A DNA stretch of 53,881 nucleotides. It comes from Butyrivibrio sp. NC3005 (lineage in GTDB: Bacteria; Bacillota; Clostridia; Lachnospirales; Lachnospiraceae). Location: the NCBI RefSeq assembly GCF_000424545.1, contig NZ_AUKC01000023.1:6648-60528 (forward strand), read 5' to 3'. This document shows, piece by piece, positions 1 through 9,302 of the stretch (position 1 is the first letter of the stretch; each line of letters begins with the position of its first letter). Position numbers and translations under genes: made by a program. The notes beneath the pieces are model-generated. The model searched no databases, had not been told where the DNA came from, and was given only the letters and a program-made list of their open reading frames with translations.

Positions 1-95
1 TGAGAACAAAAGTCAAGTAGCAAACTGGTCCAAGGCGAAGCCTTTTCAAATGGCTAGTTTGCGTAGTTTTTGGAACGTAGTGACAAAAATCTATA
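1..95 (+). repeat. Dispersed repeat A, copy 1 (cut by window start)
   Basis: These 95 bases are identical to 14742-14836, and a diverged reverse-oriented copy ends the window (53776-53881). The core is a nested hairpin: GCAAACT pairs with AGTTTGC around an inner AAGGC-GAA-GCCTT stem. The fuller copies start with a TGCGAGTTTCG segment, which would lie just outside the window here. No open frame is present. The repeat runs directly into CTATAGGTTATTG, a sequence shared with palindrome D at 4834-4876. Confidence 0.9.
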
Positions 96-151
96 GGTTA
101 TTGTTTGTTATAAAATTAACCAGCTGATATTTATTATAAGAGAAACATGCT

Positions 152-199
152 ATAAAAAAAATAAACAAACCGTTTCAACACCGAAACGATTTGTTTATT
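152..199 (-). terminator. Intrinsic terminator of the lipoprotein pair
   Basis: Arms 160-176 and 183-199 form a 17-bp stem with a six-base loop. On the minus strand a run of T follows at 159-153. It lies just past the stop codon of the gene ending at 206. Confidence 0.85.
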
Positions 200-205
200 G
201 TTTTT

Positions 206-2188
206 TTACATTGTTTTATCGAGGAATTTCCAATATTCTTTATTATCAGGATTTATATCAAAATAACCTTTATCTTCCCTTATTTGTTCCCAGCTTGTAC
301 CATCCTTTGAAATAACAAAGCTCTTTGCAAAAAACAAATAGAATTTATCTTCTTCTGTTACATAATTTACATCAAGCCTATTATTATCACGAATGATAAA
401 CTGAACATCGACAACGTTTTTGCCTTCTAAATCCGTCAAATCGAGGCTTGCTTTCTTTATAGCTTCGTCTTTTGAGATTTCTTTTCCATTGTATAATTCA
501 AATTTATCTCCAACAAGATGCATTGAATAAGGCAGGTAAGAATGTCCTGTCATATTTCCATCTTTAACTTTAATCCCTTTCTCTTTGTCACAGCAGTTTC
601 TATAATCTTCAATTATCCAGCTGATATCGCCATTTGTTTCAAACTTCTTTTGACCGCCAAAAAAGACTCTATCTCCTGTAGCTTTAACAAGCTCGCCATT
701 GTTTAATGTGTAGACATTTCCTTTTCCATTTATACCTTCATAGCCATTAAGTGTAAGATAATTCCTGCCATCTACTTTCATGATTTCCTGATTATGACAA
801 AGAAATTTGCCCGCATACTCTGTAAGTTCGCTTACTTTCTTATTCTCATCAACATACCAAACTCTTTTGACACTAAAGCAATCTGCACCTTCAATTATCT
901 GATTAACATAATCGTCCTCTGCTCCTTCAACAACGATTGCCTCTTTTAAACCATTACAATCCAAATCGAAAACATAGCTTTGAAGAGTATAATTATCATC
1001 TATTACAGTATCTATGGCTTTAGTAAACTCATTTTCTAATGAGTCAACAGATATTTTCTGTATGCCTTCAGCATTTTGAGCTGAACCTGACTCTTTTGAA
1101 TCCTTGATGTCTGAATCTGTAGTATTCTGATTAGAATCATTTTTTTTAGTAATTATAATACTATCATCAAGACCTATTTCTTTTCTTCTTTCCTTAAGTG
1201 CCTCGGATAGCCCTTCTGGTGAATAAGTCTTAATATTGTATTCATCAAACTTTTTCTTATACAAAGAACCATCTTCATATATTTCCGGATTTTTATCTAC
1301 TCCGTTATCATCTGTTTTGTAATAAATCGTACATGTATTATCCTTTGTAAACTTGTCGCCAAAAATGTACTCTTCAACCTGGAAGCCTTTCCACTCATCA
1401 GAAAAGTTCATGTCCGTGATTCCAAGTTCTCTTCTATAATTAGTTACTTCATTTATATAGGAATTCATGTCAAGATAGTACCTATAGTGGTAATACAAAT
1501 GCCATGATGCATTTGCATCAAGATAACCACATTCATCCGCTACTACGCTTAGATAACCTCTGCTGCTTGTTTCAACATATCCGTATTCGTTGATATTTGT
1601 TGATGTATAGTTATTATCTTCTGCATAAAAACATGCCATAAGCTTTCCATCAACATCTTTAATAACTATTTTCTGGTTATAGCTTTGATAAGGTGTATCA
1701 TATTCTTCATCCTCTGCTCCCGGGAATCTTATTTTTACAATAAGTTCTTTTTGTCCATCATTTCCACAGTCGATAGCCGATGAAGTTATCTCTTCTTTTC
1801 CTTTTGATTCATCATATCTGCTAGTATTCCTCTTAACCGTTTCTACAAGTTCATTTAAAGTATATCCCTTTTCCTTATCTAAATATCTGTCACAATCAAC
1901 ATTCAAAAAAGTACACTCTTCAAAATGTATATTTTCCTTGTTATCAAGAAAATCCTTATATTTTGCATCCAATTGTTCATTGGCCGAATTGGATGCATCT
2001 GTTACGGATAGATTTTCTTTGGATAAATTTTCGCTAGAAGATAAAGACTTTTTGTTATTTTCTTCCTTCGAAGATTCCGCATTACCTGTATCTTTCCTGC
2101 TATCTATAACACTTGGACTCGAACATGCAGATATATTGAATACCGCCAAAGAAATAATTGCTGCCTTTTTTAATACTTTTCTTTTCAT
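206..2188 (-). CDS. Putative lipoprotein with EF-hand-like DxDxNGxxE segments
   Basis: The 660-residue protein starts with a lipoprotein signal (MKRKVLKKAAIISLAVF, lipobox ISAC, Cys22), then a Ser/Asn/Lys-rich linker to about residue 75, so it is probably anchored outside the membrane. Two segments, DCGNDGQKELIV near 140 and DLDCNGLKEAIVV in the second half, resemble the D-x-x-x-D-G-x-x-E/D calcium-loop pattern of VCBS/FG-GAP-like repeats. The gene starts 24 bases after the stop of a second lipoprotein with the same motif, so the two look like diverged members of one family in one operon. GAAAGG precedes the ATG. I do not recognise a function; ligand binding at the surface is only a guess. 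Confidence 0.8.
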   Translation of the reverse strand: MKRKVLKKAAIISLAVFNISACSSPSVIDSRKDTGNAESSKEENNKKSLSSSENLSKENLSVTDASNSANEQLDAKYKDFLDNKENIHFEECTFLNVDCDRYLDKEKGYTLNELVETVKRNTSRYDESKGKEEITSSAIDCGNDGQKELIVKIRFPGAEDEEYDTPYQSYNQKIVIKDVDGKLMACFYAEDNNYTSTNINEYGYVETSSRGYLSVVADECGYLDANASWHLYYHYRYYLDMNSYINEVTNYRRELGITDMNFSDEWKGFQVEEYIFGDKFTKDNTCTIYYKTDDNGVDKNPEIYEDGSLYKKKFDEYNIKTYSPEGLSEALKERRKEIGLDDSIIITKKNDSNQNTTDSDIKDSKESGSAQNAEGIQKISVDSLENEFTKAIDTVIDDNYTLQSYVFDLDCNGLKEAIVVEGAEDDYVNQIIEGADCFSVKRVWYVDENKKVSELTEYAGKFLCHNQEIMKVDGRNYLTLNGYEGINGKGNVYTLNNGELVKATGDRVFFGGQKKFETNGDISWIIEDYRNCCDKEKGIKVKDGNMTGHSYLPYSMHLVGDKFELYNGKEISKDEAIKKASLDLTDLEGKNVVDVQFIIRDNNRLDVNYVTEEDKFYLFFAKSFVISKDGTSWEQIREDKGYFDINPDNKEYWKFLDKTM

Positions 2189-2212
2189 AAACCAAACCTT
2201 TCATTACCAGTT

Positions 2213-3271
2213 TTATTTTGCTGAATAAATAAGTCCAGCCTCACCAAATGAAATCTCACTATAGTACACATTTATTCCATCTTTCTTTTTCTCAACAATA
2301 TAGTAAGAATACAATGTTGTATCATCGCTATAGACTTCCTTTGGATACTTAACAAAGGCTTTATCCTGATCTACTCCTGTACAATAACTCGCCATGGCTA
2401 AAAACCTGTAATTGGAAGTATCTCCATCAATATAGTCGTTTATTTCATAGCCCCCGTATATTTCATCACTTTTCTTTATTTCCAGAACTCCGTTCTTATT
2501 ATCAAGTTTGCAGTCTGTATAGTTATATTTTCCTTCAAGCTCTGAGAAAAACTTGCTGCAGTTTATTTTCCACTCTGGAGAATAGTTTTGCAAGTCTAAC
2601 AGATTTTTGGATTTGTCTACAAAATCCTGCTTACTAACTTCTTTTTCTTCTTGATCAATGAAAAACATGTCTTCATCATCCATCTCGCCGTTTTCATTTC
2701 CATCATACCAGCTTCCATACTGAGGAGACTTCACATTAAAATCTTTATCCATAAGACTAAGCACGTAATTGTAATGTGTTGGTGCTCCGCCCGGACGGCA
2801 GTAGAATACTCCATGAACATTGCCCTTACTAATAGGCATATCATATGTGCAACCAATGTACACTTCATTTGCAGTTCCTTTATTATCAGTGACAATGAGC
2901 ATTTTTCCTAAATATTTCAAAATAAGTTCGTCAACTTCATCACCGTTAACATCCATAAAAACGTAGTTGTAGCTATTATCTTCACATCCAAGCCAATTGC
3001 TAGCAAATACCTCTTCCCCATCTGAAAATAGAATTTTTTCTTCATCATTCAAAACCTTTGTATAAAGTTTCAAAGTTTCATCATTCATACTTTTTGAAGT
3101 ATCTGTAGCAAGCAAATCACTTGTTTCATCATCGTTTTTTTCGCTATTATTATCTTTTAAAGCCCCTGTCTCATCGGTTCGTACACTTACAGGAAGCTTA
3201 GAGCTAGAACATCCGGTACACAGGATTGTAGATGCAATCAGTAACTTAAATCCCCAAAAACTTTTCTTCAT
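2213..3271 (-). CDS. Putative lipoprotein, related to the downstream neighbour
   Basis: The 352-residue protein has a short signal peptide with a lipobox-like CTGC (Cys21) and a polar linker. A segment FMDVNGDEVDELILK resembles the DxNxDGxxE motif of the neighbouring lipoprotein. The start at 3271 is chosen because GAGAGGA stands seven bases before ATG-AAG-AAA; the longer frame has no ribosome site and would place 20 residues before the signal peptide. Its upstream region overlaps the terminator of metY. The function is unknown. Confidence 0.78.
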   Translation of the reverse strand: MKKSFWGFKLLIASTILCTGCSSSKLPVSVRTDETGALKDNNSEKNDDETSDLLATDTSKSMNDETLKLYTKVLNDEEKILFSDGEEVFASNWLGCEDNSYNYVFMDVNGDEVDELILKYLGKMLIVTDNKGTANEVYIGCTYDMPISKGNVHGVFYCRPGGAPTHYNYVLSLMDKDFNVKSPQYGSWYDGNENGEMDDEDMFFIDQEEKEVSKQDFVDKSKNLLDLQNYSPEWKINCSKFFSELEGKYNYTDCKLDNKNGVLEIKKSDEIYGGYEINDYIDGDTSNYRFLAMASYCTGVDQDKAFVKYPKEVYSDDTTLYSYYIVEKKKDGINVYYSEISFGEAGLIYSAK

Positions 3272-3307
3272 ACTAAATCCTCTCTTATTCATTTGTGCTG
3301 ATAAATT

Positions 3308-3355
3308 AAAAAGAAGTGCTATACATAACACCCAGCTAGTATAACACTTCTTTTT
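3308..3355 (-). terminator. Intrinsic terminator downstream of metY
   Basis: Arms AAAAAGAAGTGCTATAC (3308-3324) and GTATAACACTTCTTTTT (3339-3355) pair almost perfectly. On the minus strand the stem ends in TTTTT, as expected for the gene transcribed leftward from 4708. A smaller inverted repeat lies at 3396-3418, between this hairpin and the metY stop. Confidence 0.8.
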
Positions 3356-3427
3356 ATATAATATTAAGAGATCCGACTAATAAGCGTTTTTATCTGACAA
3401 AAAACAATTGTTTTCTGTCCGTTTCCA

Positions 3428-4708
3428 TTAATCCTTCAATGCATTAGCAATATCATTAATTAAATCTTCCTTATCCTCTAATCCCAAAGAGATACGAATA
3501 AGTCCGGCTGGAATTCCTGCTGCATCTAACTGTTCATCAGTCATCTGTCTATGAGTTGATGTTGCAGGGTTAAGACAGCATGTACGTGCATCAGCAACGT
3601 GAGTTTCAATTGCAGCAATTTTAAGCTTCTTCATGAAGTTTTCTGCTGCACTTCTGCCGCCTGCAAGTTCAAATGATACAACGCCGCATCCACCATTTGG
3701 CATGTATTTTTTGGAAAGTTCATAGTACTTGTCTGTTTCAAGTCCAGGATAGTTAACCTTTACAACCTTTTCATGAGTAGAAAGGAACTTTGCAACAGCA
3801 AGACCATTCTCAACATGTTTTGGCATACGTACATGAAGAGATTCAAGTCCTAGATTAAGAAGGAAAGCATTCTGAGGAGACTGAATGCAACCAAAATCAC
3901 GCATAAGCTGCGAGGTACATTTAGTAATAAATGCGCCTTCCTTTCCGAACTTCTCGGCATATACGATTCCATGATAGGAGTCATCTGGCTGAGTTAATCC
4001 AGGGTACTTATCTGCATGTTCCATCCAATCAAAATTTCCTGAATCTACAATTGCACCACCTACAGCAGCTCCATGGCCATCCATATATTTTGTAGTTGAG
4101 TGAGTAACAATGTCAGCTCCCCATTCAATAGGTCTGCAATTTACTGGTGTAGGGAATGTGTTATCTACGATAAGCGGTACACCATGTTCATGCGCAGCTG
4201 TTGCGAATTTCTCAATATCTAAAACTGTAAGAGCTGGATTTGCAATTGTCTCACCAAATACAGCTCTTGTATTCTCTTTGAATGCTGCATCAAGTTCTTC
4301 TTTACTTGCATCTGGTGAAACAAAAGTAACTTCGATTCCCATCTTTGCCATTGTCACAGCAATAAGGTTAAATGTACCGCCATAAATCGAAGAGGATGCA
4401 ACGATATGGCTTCCACACTCACAGATATTAAACAGTGCAAAAAAGTTAGCTGCCTGTCCGGAAGATGTGAGCATAGCAGCTTTTCCACCTTCAAGTGCAG
4501 CAATCTTAGCCGCTACGTGATCATTAGTAGGATTCTGAAGTCTTGTATAAAAGTATCCTGAAGCCTCAAGATCAAAAAGCTTACCCATATCTTCACTGGT
4601 ATCATATTTAAAAGTGGTTGACTGAATTATTGGTATCTGACGTGGCTCTCCATTTTTTGGGGTATATCCAGCCTGTACACATTTTGTTCCAATTCCCTGC
4701 TTATCCAT
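3428..4708 (-). CDS. metY: O-acetylhomoserine sulfhydrylase
   Basis: The 426-residue protein belongs to the Cys/Met metabolism PLP-dependent family. It should make homocysteine from O-acetylhomoserine and sulfide in the cytosol. The PLP lysine is K207 in THSTTKYMDGHG; the family motifs TSSGQAANFFAL and SIYGGTFNL and the C-terminal RISLGLED are present, and the length fits MetY. The start at 4708 follows GAGAGGAGAATTGCA; the longer frame would add eight residues upstream of that site. It is a single-gene unit with its own promoter candidate and terminator. I looked for a SAM riboswitch in the 100-base leader and saw none. MetY rather than cystathionine synthase is favoured by similarity and length. 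Confidence 0.93.
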   Translation of the reverse strand: MDKQGIGTKCVQAGYTPKNGEPRQIPIIQSTTFKYDTSEDMGKLFDLEASGYFYTRLQNPTNDHVAAKIAALEGGKAAMLTSSGQAANFFALFNICECGSHIVASSSIYGGTFNLIAVTMAKMGIEVTFVSPDASKEELDAAFKENTRAVFGETIANPALTVLDIEKFATAAHEHGVPLIVDNTFPTPVNCRPIEWGADIVTHSTTKYMDGHGAAVGGAIVDSGNFDWMEHADKYPGLTQPDDSYHGIVYAEKFGKEGAFITKCTSQLMRDFGCIQSPQNAFLLNLGLESLHVRMPKHVENGLAVAKFLSTHEKVVKVNYPGLETDKYYELSKKYMPNGGCGVVSFELAGGRSAAENFMKKLKIAAIETHVADARTCCLNPATSTHRQMTDEQLDAAGIPAGLIRISLGLEDKEDLINDIANALKD

Positions 4709-4784
4709 TGCAATTCTCCTCTCAAGTGACATTTCATATATATATGCTACTTTAAACTATTATTTTTTATTTAAATCAGTAACA

Positions 4785-4812
4785 TCTTTACTACTTTATC
4801 ACATTGTTGCAA
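4785..4812 (-). promoter_or_regulatory. Candidate metY promoter
   Basis: On the minus strand TTGCAA (4812-4807), a 16-base spacer and TAAAGA (4790-4785) form a sigma-A-like promoter. The -35 lies in the small palindrome GTTGCAAC. Confidence 0.45.
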
Positions 4813-4833
4813 CAAATAAAAGAACCCAAACAA

Positions 4834-4876
4834 AAATCTATAGTTTTCATCAGGAAAATCAATAACCTATAGATTT
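4834..4876 (-). terminator. Palindrome D at the end of dltC, likely terminator
   Basis: Arms AAATCTATAG (4834-4843) and CTATAGATTT (4867-4876) enclose a loop containing GTTTTCATCAGGAAAATCAA. That 20-mer recurs exactly, reverse-complemented, at 15086-15105. The right arm touches the dltC stop codon. The hairpin probably ends the dlt transcript, though the T tract on the minus strand is short (TTTTTG). Confidence 0.6.
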
Positions 4877-5102
4877 ATGATTCCTGAAGTCTTTTAACCA
4901 TTGCACTTATTGCTTCAACTGAGTTAAAGTTAGCAGGAACCATTTCTGATGCATCGATAGAAATGTCATACTCCTCCTCAAGTTCTCCTATAAGAGAGAT
5001 AATTCCAAATGAATCCAAGATGTGATCATCAATAAGTGCCTTTTCATTTGCATAATCAACGCTATCATCAATATCCTGTAAAATCTCAATAATCTTTTCC
5101 AT
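4875..5102 (-). CDS. dltC: D-alanyl carrier protein
   Basis: The 75-residue acidic protein has the acyl-carrier fold signature LDSFGIISLIGELEEEYDI; its Ser is the expected 4'-phosphopantetheine site. DltC accepts D-alanine from DltA and delivers it to the membrane acyltransferase DltB. It is the last gene of the cluster, 30 bases after dltA. The position in the dlt operon, not the sequence alone, distinguishes it from other small acyl carrier proteins. Confidence 0.92.
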   Translation of the reverse strand: MEKIIEILQDIDDSVDYANEKALIDDHILDSFGIISLIGELEEEYDISIDASEMVPANFNSVEAISAMVKRLQES

Positions 5103-5132
5103 TTTCTTTCACTTCTTTCTTTTACTTTTATT

Positions 5133-6653
5133 TTACGCAAGTTTTGTTCTATCAATTTTGCCATTTTTATTCAAAACAAATTCCTTCATTTGAACAAACT
5201 TGTTTGGAATCATATATGCTGGAAGCTTCTCTTTAAGAAAAGCTCTAAGCTCATTTTTTTCTATATTGCCTACATAATAAGCTGTTATCTTAGACTTATC
5301 AAAATCAAACTTGCATACGCTTTGTTCAACGTTTGGCATTGAATTTATACCACGTTCTATTTCTTCAAGTTCGATTCTATGTCCCATGTGTTTAATCTGG
5401 AAATCTTTTCTTCCCGCAAAATACATCTCGCCGTCTTCAGAAATCTTGGCAAGGTCACCTGTTTTGTACATTCTCACTACACTTCCATCTTCCTGCTTGA
5501 AGGAAACGAAATGGAGTTTTGTCTGCTCTTCATTGTGATAATAACCAATTGCCAGAGATTGACCTGTAACACAGATTTCACCGGCATTATCAGGCTTAGT
5601 AATAACATTTCCATTTTCATCTAACAAAAAGACTTTTCTTCCAGGGAAAATCTTTCCAAGAGGAATCTTTTCATCTGCATTAAATCTTCTTGTAATATCA
5701 TAATAGGTACAATTACAGGTAATTTCCGATGGCCCGTAAAGATTTACAAAACGAGCATTTGGAACATTATCCTGCCAGATGCACAGCTGATTAACTGGCA
5801 TTACTTCTCCTGAGAACATAACTCTCTTTACATCAGGTAGTTTTCTATAATCAAAACATTTAAGTCTTGAAATAATGCAAAGTGCTGATACTGCCCATGT
5901 CAGACTGCTAACCTTATTATCAGCAAGATAATCCATCAATACAGGTGGTTGAATAAACATTGTTCTTGGTATCAGAACAAGTTTTGCACCTGTAAAGTAT
6001 GCTGTAACTATATCTTTTATTGATACATCAAAATCAAACGGAGCCTGATTTCCAATTACATCTTCACTGGTAAATTCAAAGATATCAACAAAGTGAGAAA
6101 TGAAGTCTATCGCGCTTTGATGAGAAACTACTACACACTTTGGAACTCCTGTTGAACCTGATGTGAATATTCCATATAAAGGTGTTGTACTACCAATTTT
6201 ATCTCTTATACCTAAAAGCCTTTCATCCAAATCTTCTCTATCTACATATTCTCTACATTTTGAAAAAGAAATCACTTTAAAGTTATCGTTTGCTTTTTCA
6301 AACTTTTTAAGAAGATCATCATCGACAAGACACATTTTAGGTTCTAACACTTCAAGAATCTTCTTTATTCTTTCAGCAGGCTGTTCAGGATTTATATATA
6401 CATAAAATCCACCGGCATAATTTATTCCCATAATTGAAGCAAGCAACCATACACTTTTTTCTGAAAAAACAGCTATTGGATATCCGCTTTCTTCTACCTT
6501 ACATGTATCAAGTATTGCCTTTGAAAAACCTAACGCATTTTTTTTAAGCTCTTTCCATGAAAAAGAACTGTTTTCGTCCATAGCAGCATCTTTTTCTCCA
6601 AACTGCTGCACTGTTTTATCAATGACGTCTAAAACCGAAATATAATTCTTCAT
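5133..6653 (-). CDS. dltA: D-alanine--D-alanyl carrier protein ligase
   Basis: The 506-residue adenylating enzyme activates D-alanine with ATP and loads it onto DltC. ANL-superfamily motifs are in order: TSGSTGVPK (P-loop), NLYGPSEITCNCTYY, KTGDLA, GRKDFQIKHMGHRIELEE and the C-terminal catalytic Lys motif NGKIDR. The start at 6653 is placed on the ATG nine bases after AAGGA; the longer frame begins with GTG two codons earlier. The gene overlaps the end of the dltD-like gene by 35 bases, which suggests coupled translation. Confidence 0.93.
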   Translation of the reverse strand: MKNYISVLDVIDKTVQQFGEKDAAMDENSSFSWKELKKNALGFSKAILDTCKVEESGYPIAVFSEKSVWLLASIMGINYAGGFYVYINPEQPAERIKKILEVLEPKMCLVDDDLLKKFEKANDNFKVISFSKCREYVDREDLDERLLGIRDKIGSTTPLYGIFTSGSTGVPKCVVVSHQSAIDFISHFVDIFEFTSEDVIGNQAPFDFDVSIKDIVTAYFTGAKLVLIPRTMFIQPPVLMDYLADNKVSSLTWAVSALCIISRLKCFDYRKLPDVKRVMFSGEVMPVNQLCIWQDNVPNARFVNLYGPSEITCNCTYYDITRRFNADEKIPLGKIFPGRKVFLLDENGNVITKPDNAGEICVTGQSLAIGYYHNEEQTKLHFVSFKQEDGSVVRMYKTGDLAKISEDGEMYFAGRKDFQIKHMGHRIELEEIERGINSMPNVEQSVCKFDFDKSKITAYYVGNIEKNELRAFLKEKLPAYMIPNKFVQMKEFVLNKNGKIDRTKLA

Positions 6654-7623
6654 CTTCACTTTTCCTTACGTAATCATCTATTTTTTTGCTTGCCTTTTTA
6701 CCATGTTTGTCATAGACTTTCAGAAGCTTGTTCCAATTTCCAGCAAGTTTCTCATTTCTTCTATCAGGAAGATTATAATTCATTCGAAGGTATTCTCCAA
6801 TATACATTGTTGTTTTTTTTGCACCTTCATAGTTCAAATGATCTCCTTTATCTCTTGTATCCTTTAGCCAATCGATTGAAACACTTACATCTGTATTCAT
6901 ATCAAAATACTTAATTTTCTCTTTATCAGCAAGCTGTTTTAATGCGTTATACTTTTTATAATTGTAATTCTTTGGTGAAGGAGCCGAATATAATACAAGT
7001 TCAACACCATTCTTGTCACATTTTTTCTTTATCTGACTAAGAACCTTAATATTATTCTCATCTATGATAGCAACTTTAGTAGTTGGCTTCATGTAATCTC
7101 CGCCATAATAAGGTCTTACCTTTGCATTTATGGTAAATCCCATATAATTCTTTTCTCTTCTTCCTAGTATAAGAGACTTCCATGAATTATGCTCTTTCAT
7201 AACTGGAAAAGGCTTATATAAACAGTGAGCAATCGTACTTTCAGCTTTATTTTTAGGGATTTCATGCCTAAACAACGCATTTGTCTCGAACAAAATAACC
7301 TTAGGATGATGGTATTTCAAAGAGGCATTAACTACCTCTTTTATATCAGATATTTTTGCACCGGGCTGTCCTGCTGAATAGGATGTAAAGCCATATTTTT
7401 CCCACATAAGCATAGGTGAAAATGTCGTATAACTCTCGCTATCTCCTATAACAATGACATCAAGAGAGTTTTTGGGCTCACTTTTTAGCTTGGCATATAC
7501 ATCTGTTTTTCCATGCGAAAGGTCATTTTTAGCCATAAAATCGAAATTCAAAATTTTTCCAGAAACTGTAAGAAACAGAAAAAGGATTATAAAAAATAAT
7601 GAATTTTTTGCTATTTTCTTCAC
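6619..7623 (-). CDS. dltD: DltD-like SGNH-fold membrane-anchored protein
   Basis: The 334-residue protein has one N-terminal membrane helix (IAKNSLFFIILFLFLTVSG) and an extracellular SGNH-hydrolase-like domain: the nucleophile motif VIGDSESYTTFSP and the C-terminal DHLNYEGA. In dlt systems DltD acts outside the membrane in D-alanyl transfer to teichoic acid. I chose GTG at 7623, seven bases after AAGGAG; the long frame upstream has no signal-like sequence and would run into dltB. The block GDSE differs from the GSSE I expect in classical DltD, so it could also be a related SGNH/AlgX-like partner of the MBOAT protein. It overlaps dltA. Confidence 0.8.
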   Translation of the reverse strand: MKKIAKNSLFFIILFLFLTVSGKILNFDFMAKNDLSHGKTDVYAKLKSEPKNSLDVIVIGDSESYTTFSPMLMWEKYGFTSYSAGQPGAKISDIKEVVNASLKYHHPKVILFETNALFRHEIPKNKAESTIAHCLYKPFPVMKEHNSWKSLILGRREKNYMGFTINAKVRPYYGGDYMKPTTKVAIIDENNIKVLSQIKKKCDKNGVELVLYSAPSPKNYNYKKYNALKQLADKEKIKYFDMNTDVSVSIDWLKDTRDKGDHLNYEGAKKTTMYIGEYLRMNYNLPDRRNEKLAGNWNKLLKVYDKHGKKASKKIDDYVRKSEDEELYFGFRRH

Positions 7624-7667
7624 ATCATATCTCCTTCCAAGTGTCGTTATATCATCTAAATACTTTC

Positions 7668-9302
7668 TTAAAATCCCGCATAAATAAGATCTGCCGGCTG
7701 ATATCCAGCTCCATATGCACCAAATATTACTATTGCTAGTATAAGTGCATAATATATAGCCCATCTCTTTGGAGTTGACAGTTTTGGAATATTCTCCAAA
7801 TATTCCGGATTCTTCTCCATCTTAAGTTCAACTGCAAATACTATAATGATACCAATAATAGCTACTATATAATCTGCAGCATCCAAACCTATTTCAAAGA
7901 TTTTTCCTGAGAAAAAATCTCCATCATAAGGTGCTGTAAACATATTTTTCATCATAATACCAAAAGCCTTCAGACTGTTTGCCCTAAAGAGCATCTCGCC
8001 GATAAGTATTATCATCCATGTTCTAACCATCTTGAATCCGCTTACAAGTTTTCCATTTTCATCAAATCCTATTCTGTTCCAGAACATTGTTCCAACGGGT
8101 TCTATTGCTACTTCCAATAACAAAATAACAAAATAATATACCCCGTACATAATATACGTTGTCTGCGGGCCATGCCACAAACCATTCAACATCCAAACAG
8201 GAAACAGCGCAATTGCTGAAATCACAACATTTGTAAGATACTTCCCGCAATGTTTTCTTCCATATTTATTCCACTTTTTCATTAGTGAAGATGTGGATAC
8301 TGGATAAAAAATATAATTTTTGAACCATGTTCCAAGAGAAATATGCCATCTTCTCCAAAACTCCGCAGCACTCTTTGCTAAAAATGGCTGTTTAAAGTTC
8401 TCAGGAAGCTTTATATTAAATATTCTAGCAGTTCCTATGACAATATCTATAGTACCAGAAAACTCCATATACAGCTGAATTGTCGTAACAAGCATACATA
8501 TAAAAATCATAAGTCCTGTATAACTAGCACTAGGTTTATAGAAAAAAATAATTGCAGCATTCAATCTATCTGAGATTACCATTCTCTTGAATAGTCCCCA
8601 CACAATTCGAATAAATCCATTAATAAAACTATCAGAGTTTATAGATTTTCCTTCGAAAAGCTGATTGTTTAAATCTGTCCATCTGCAAATGGGGCCTTCC
8701 ATAAGTGTCGGAAAAAATATCATAAAGAGAAACAATTTAAAGAAATTCTTTTCCGCTTCAATTCTCCCAAAATACACATCAACAAGATAGCCAATTGCCT
8801 GCATAGTATAAAAGGAAATTCCAATAGGAACAAACAATTTCAAATAGGAAATCTCGTTTTTGGTTCTGGTAAGTGCGAAAACATTATTCACAATCATAAT
8901 GAAAAAATTCGAATACTTAAGCACTACCAAAATTGAAACAACAAGCACAATAGCTAAAATCATATAGCGCTTTGCAATTCTTTTTCTAAGCTGCTTTTCC
9001 TCTTTTGTTAACCTTTTCTTTAAGTCTTGAGTTTTACTTGTAGACGATTCATCTATATTCTCTGCACTTTTTTTTAGCTTTTTGGCAGTTAGTGTATCTT
9101 CTATAAATAACGCTCCCGCATAGGTAAACAACGTTGTCAAAAATGCAAATCCTATCAGCATATTACTTATAAGCATAAAAAACACTATGCTGGACAATAA
9201 AAGAGCCACCCATCTGTATTTCTTTTTGGTGACCTGATATATTAGCATTGCAAAAGGTAAAAACAATGCAAAAAAAGTATTAGTATTATAAGCCATATTC
9301 AT
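7668..9302 (-). CDS. dltB: MBOAT-family D-alanyl transfer protein
   Basis: The 544-residue polytopic membrane protein has the MBOAT signatures FWRRWHISL (315-323) and the catalytic His377 in NGLWHG. DltB moves D-alanine from DltC across the membrane toward lipoteichoic or wall teichoic acid. A charged cytosolic insert (residues about 72-112, rich in Lys, Glu and Ser) follows the first helices. It is the first gene of a B-D-A-C cluster, with AAGGAAA before the ATG. On sequence alone it could be an AlgI-type O-acetyltransferase; dltA and dltC next door favour D-alanylation. Confidence 0.88.
   Translation of the reverse strand: MNMAYNTNTFFALFLPFAMLIYQVTKKKYRWVALLLSSIVFFMLISNMLIGFAFLTTLFTYAGALFIEDTLTAKKLKKSAENIDESSTSKTQDLKKRLTKEEKQLRKRIAKRYMILAIVLVVSILVVLKYSNFFIMIVNNVFALTRTKNEISYLKLFVPIGISFYTMQAIGYLVDVYFGRIEAEKNFFKLFLFMIFFPTLMEGPICRWTDLNNQLFEGKSINSDSFINGFIRIVWGLFKRMVISDRLNAAIIFFYKPSASYTGLMIFICMLVTTIQLYMEFSGTIDIVIGTARIFNIKLPENFKQPFLAKSAAEFWRRWHISLGTWFKNYIFYPVSTSSLMKKWNKYGRKHCGKYLTNVVISAIALFPVWMLNGLWHGPQTTYIMYGVYYFVILLLEVAIEPVGTMFWNRIGFDENGKLVSGFKMVRTWMIILIGEMLFRANSLKAFGIMMKNMFTAPYDGDFFSGKIFEIGLDAADYIVAIIGIIIVFAVELKMEKNPEYLENIPKLSTPKRWAIYYALILAIVIFGAYGAGYQPADLIYAGF

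Noticed and set aside
4709..4833. SAM riboswitch before metY
   Set aside because: The leader is short and AT-rich, and none of the conserved SAM-aptamer blocks is present.
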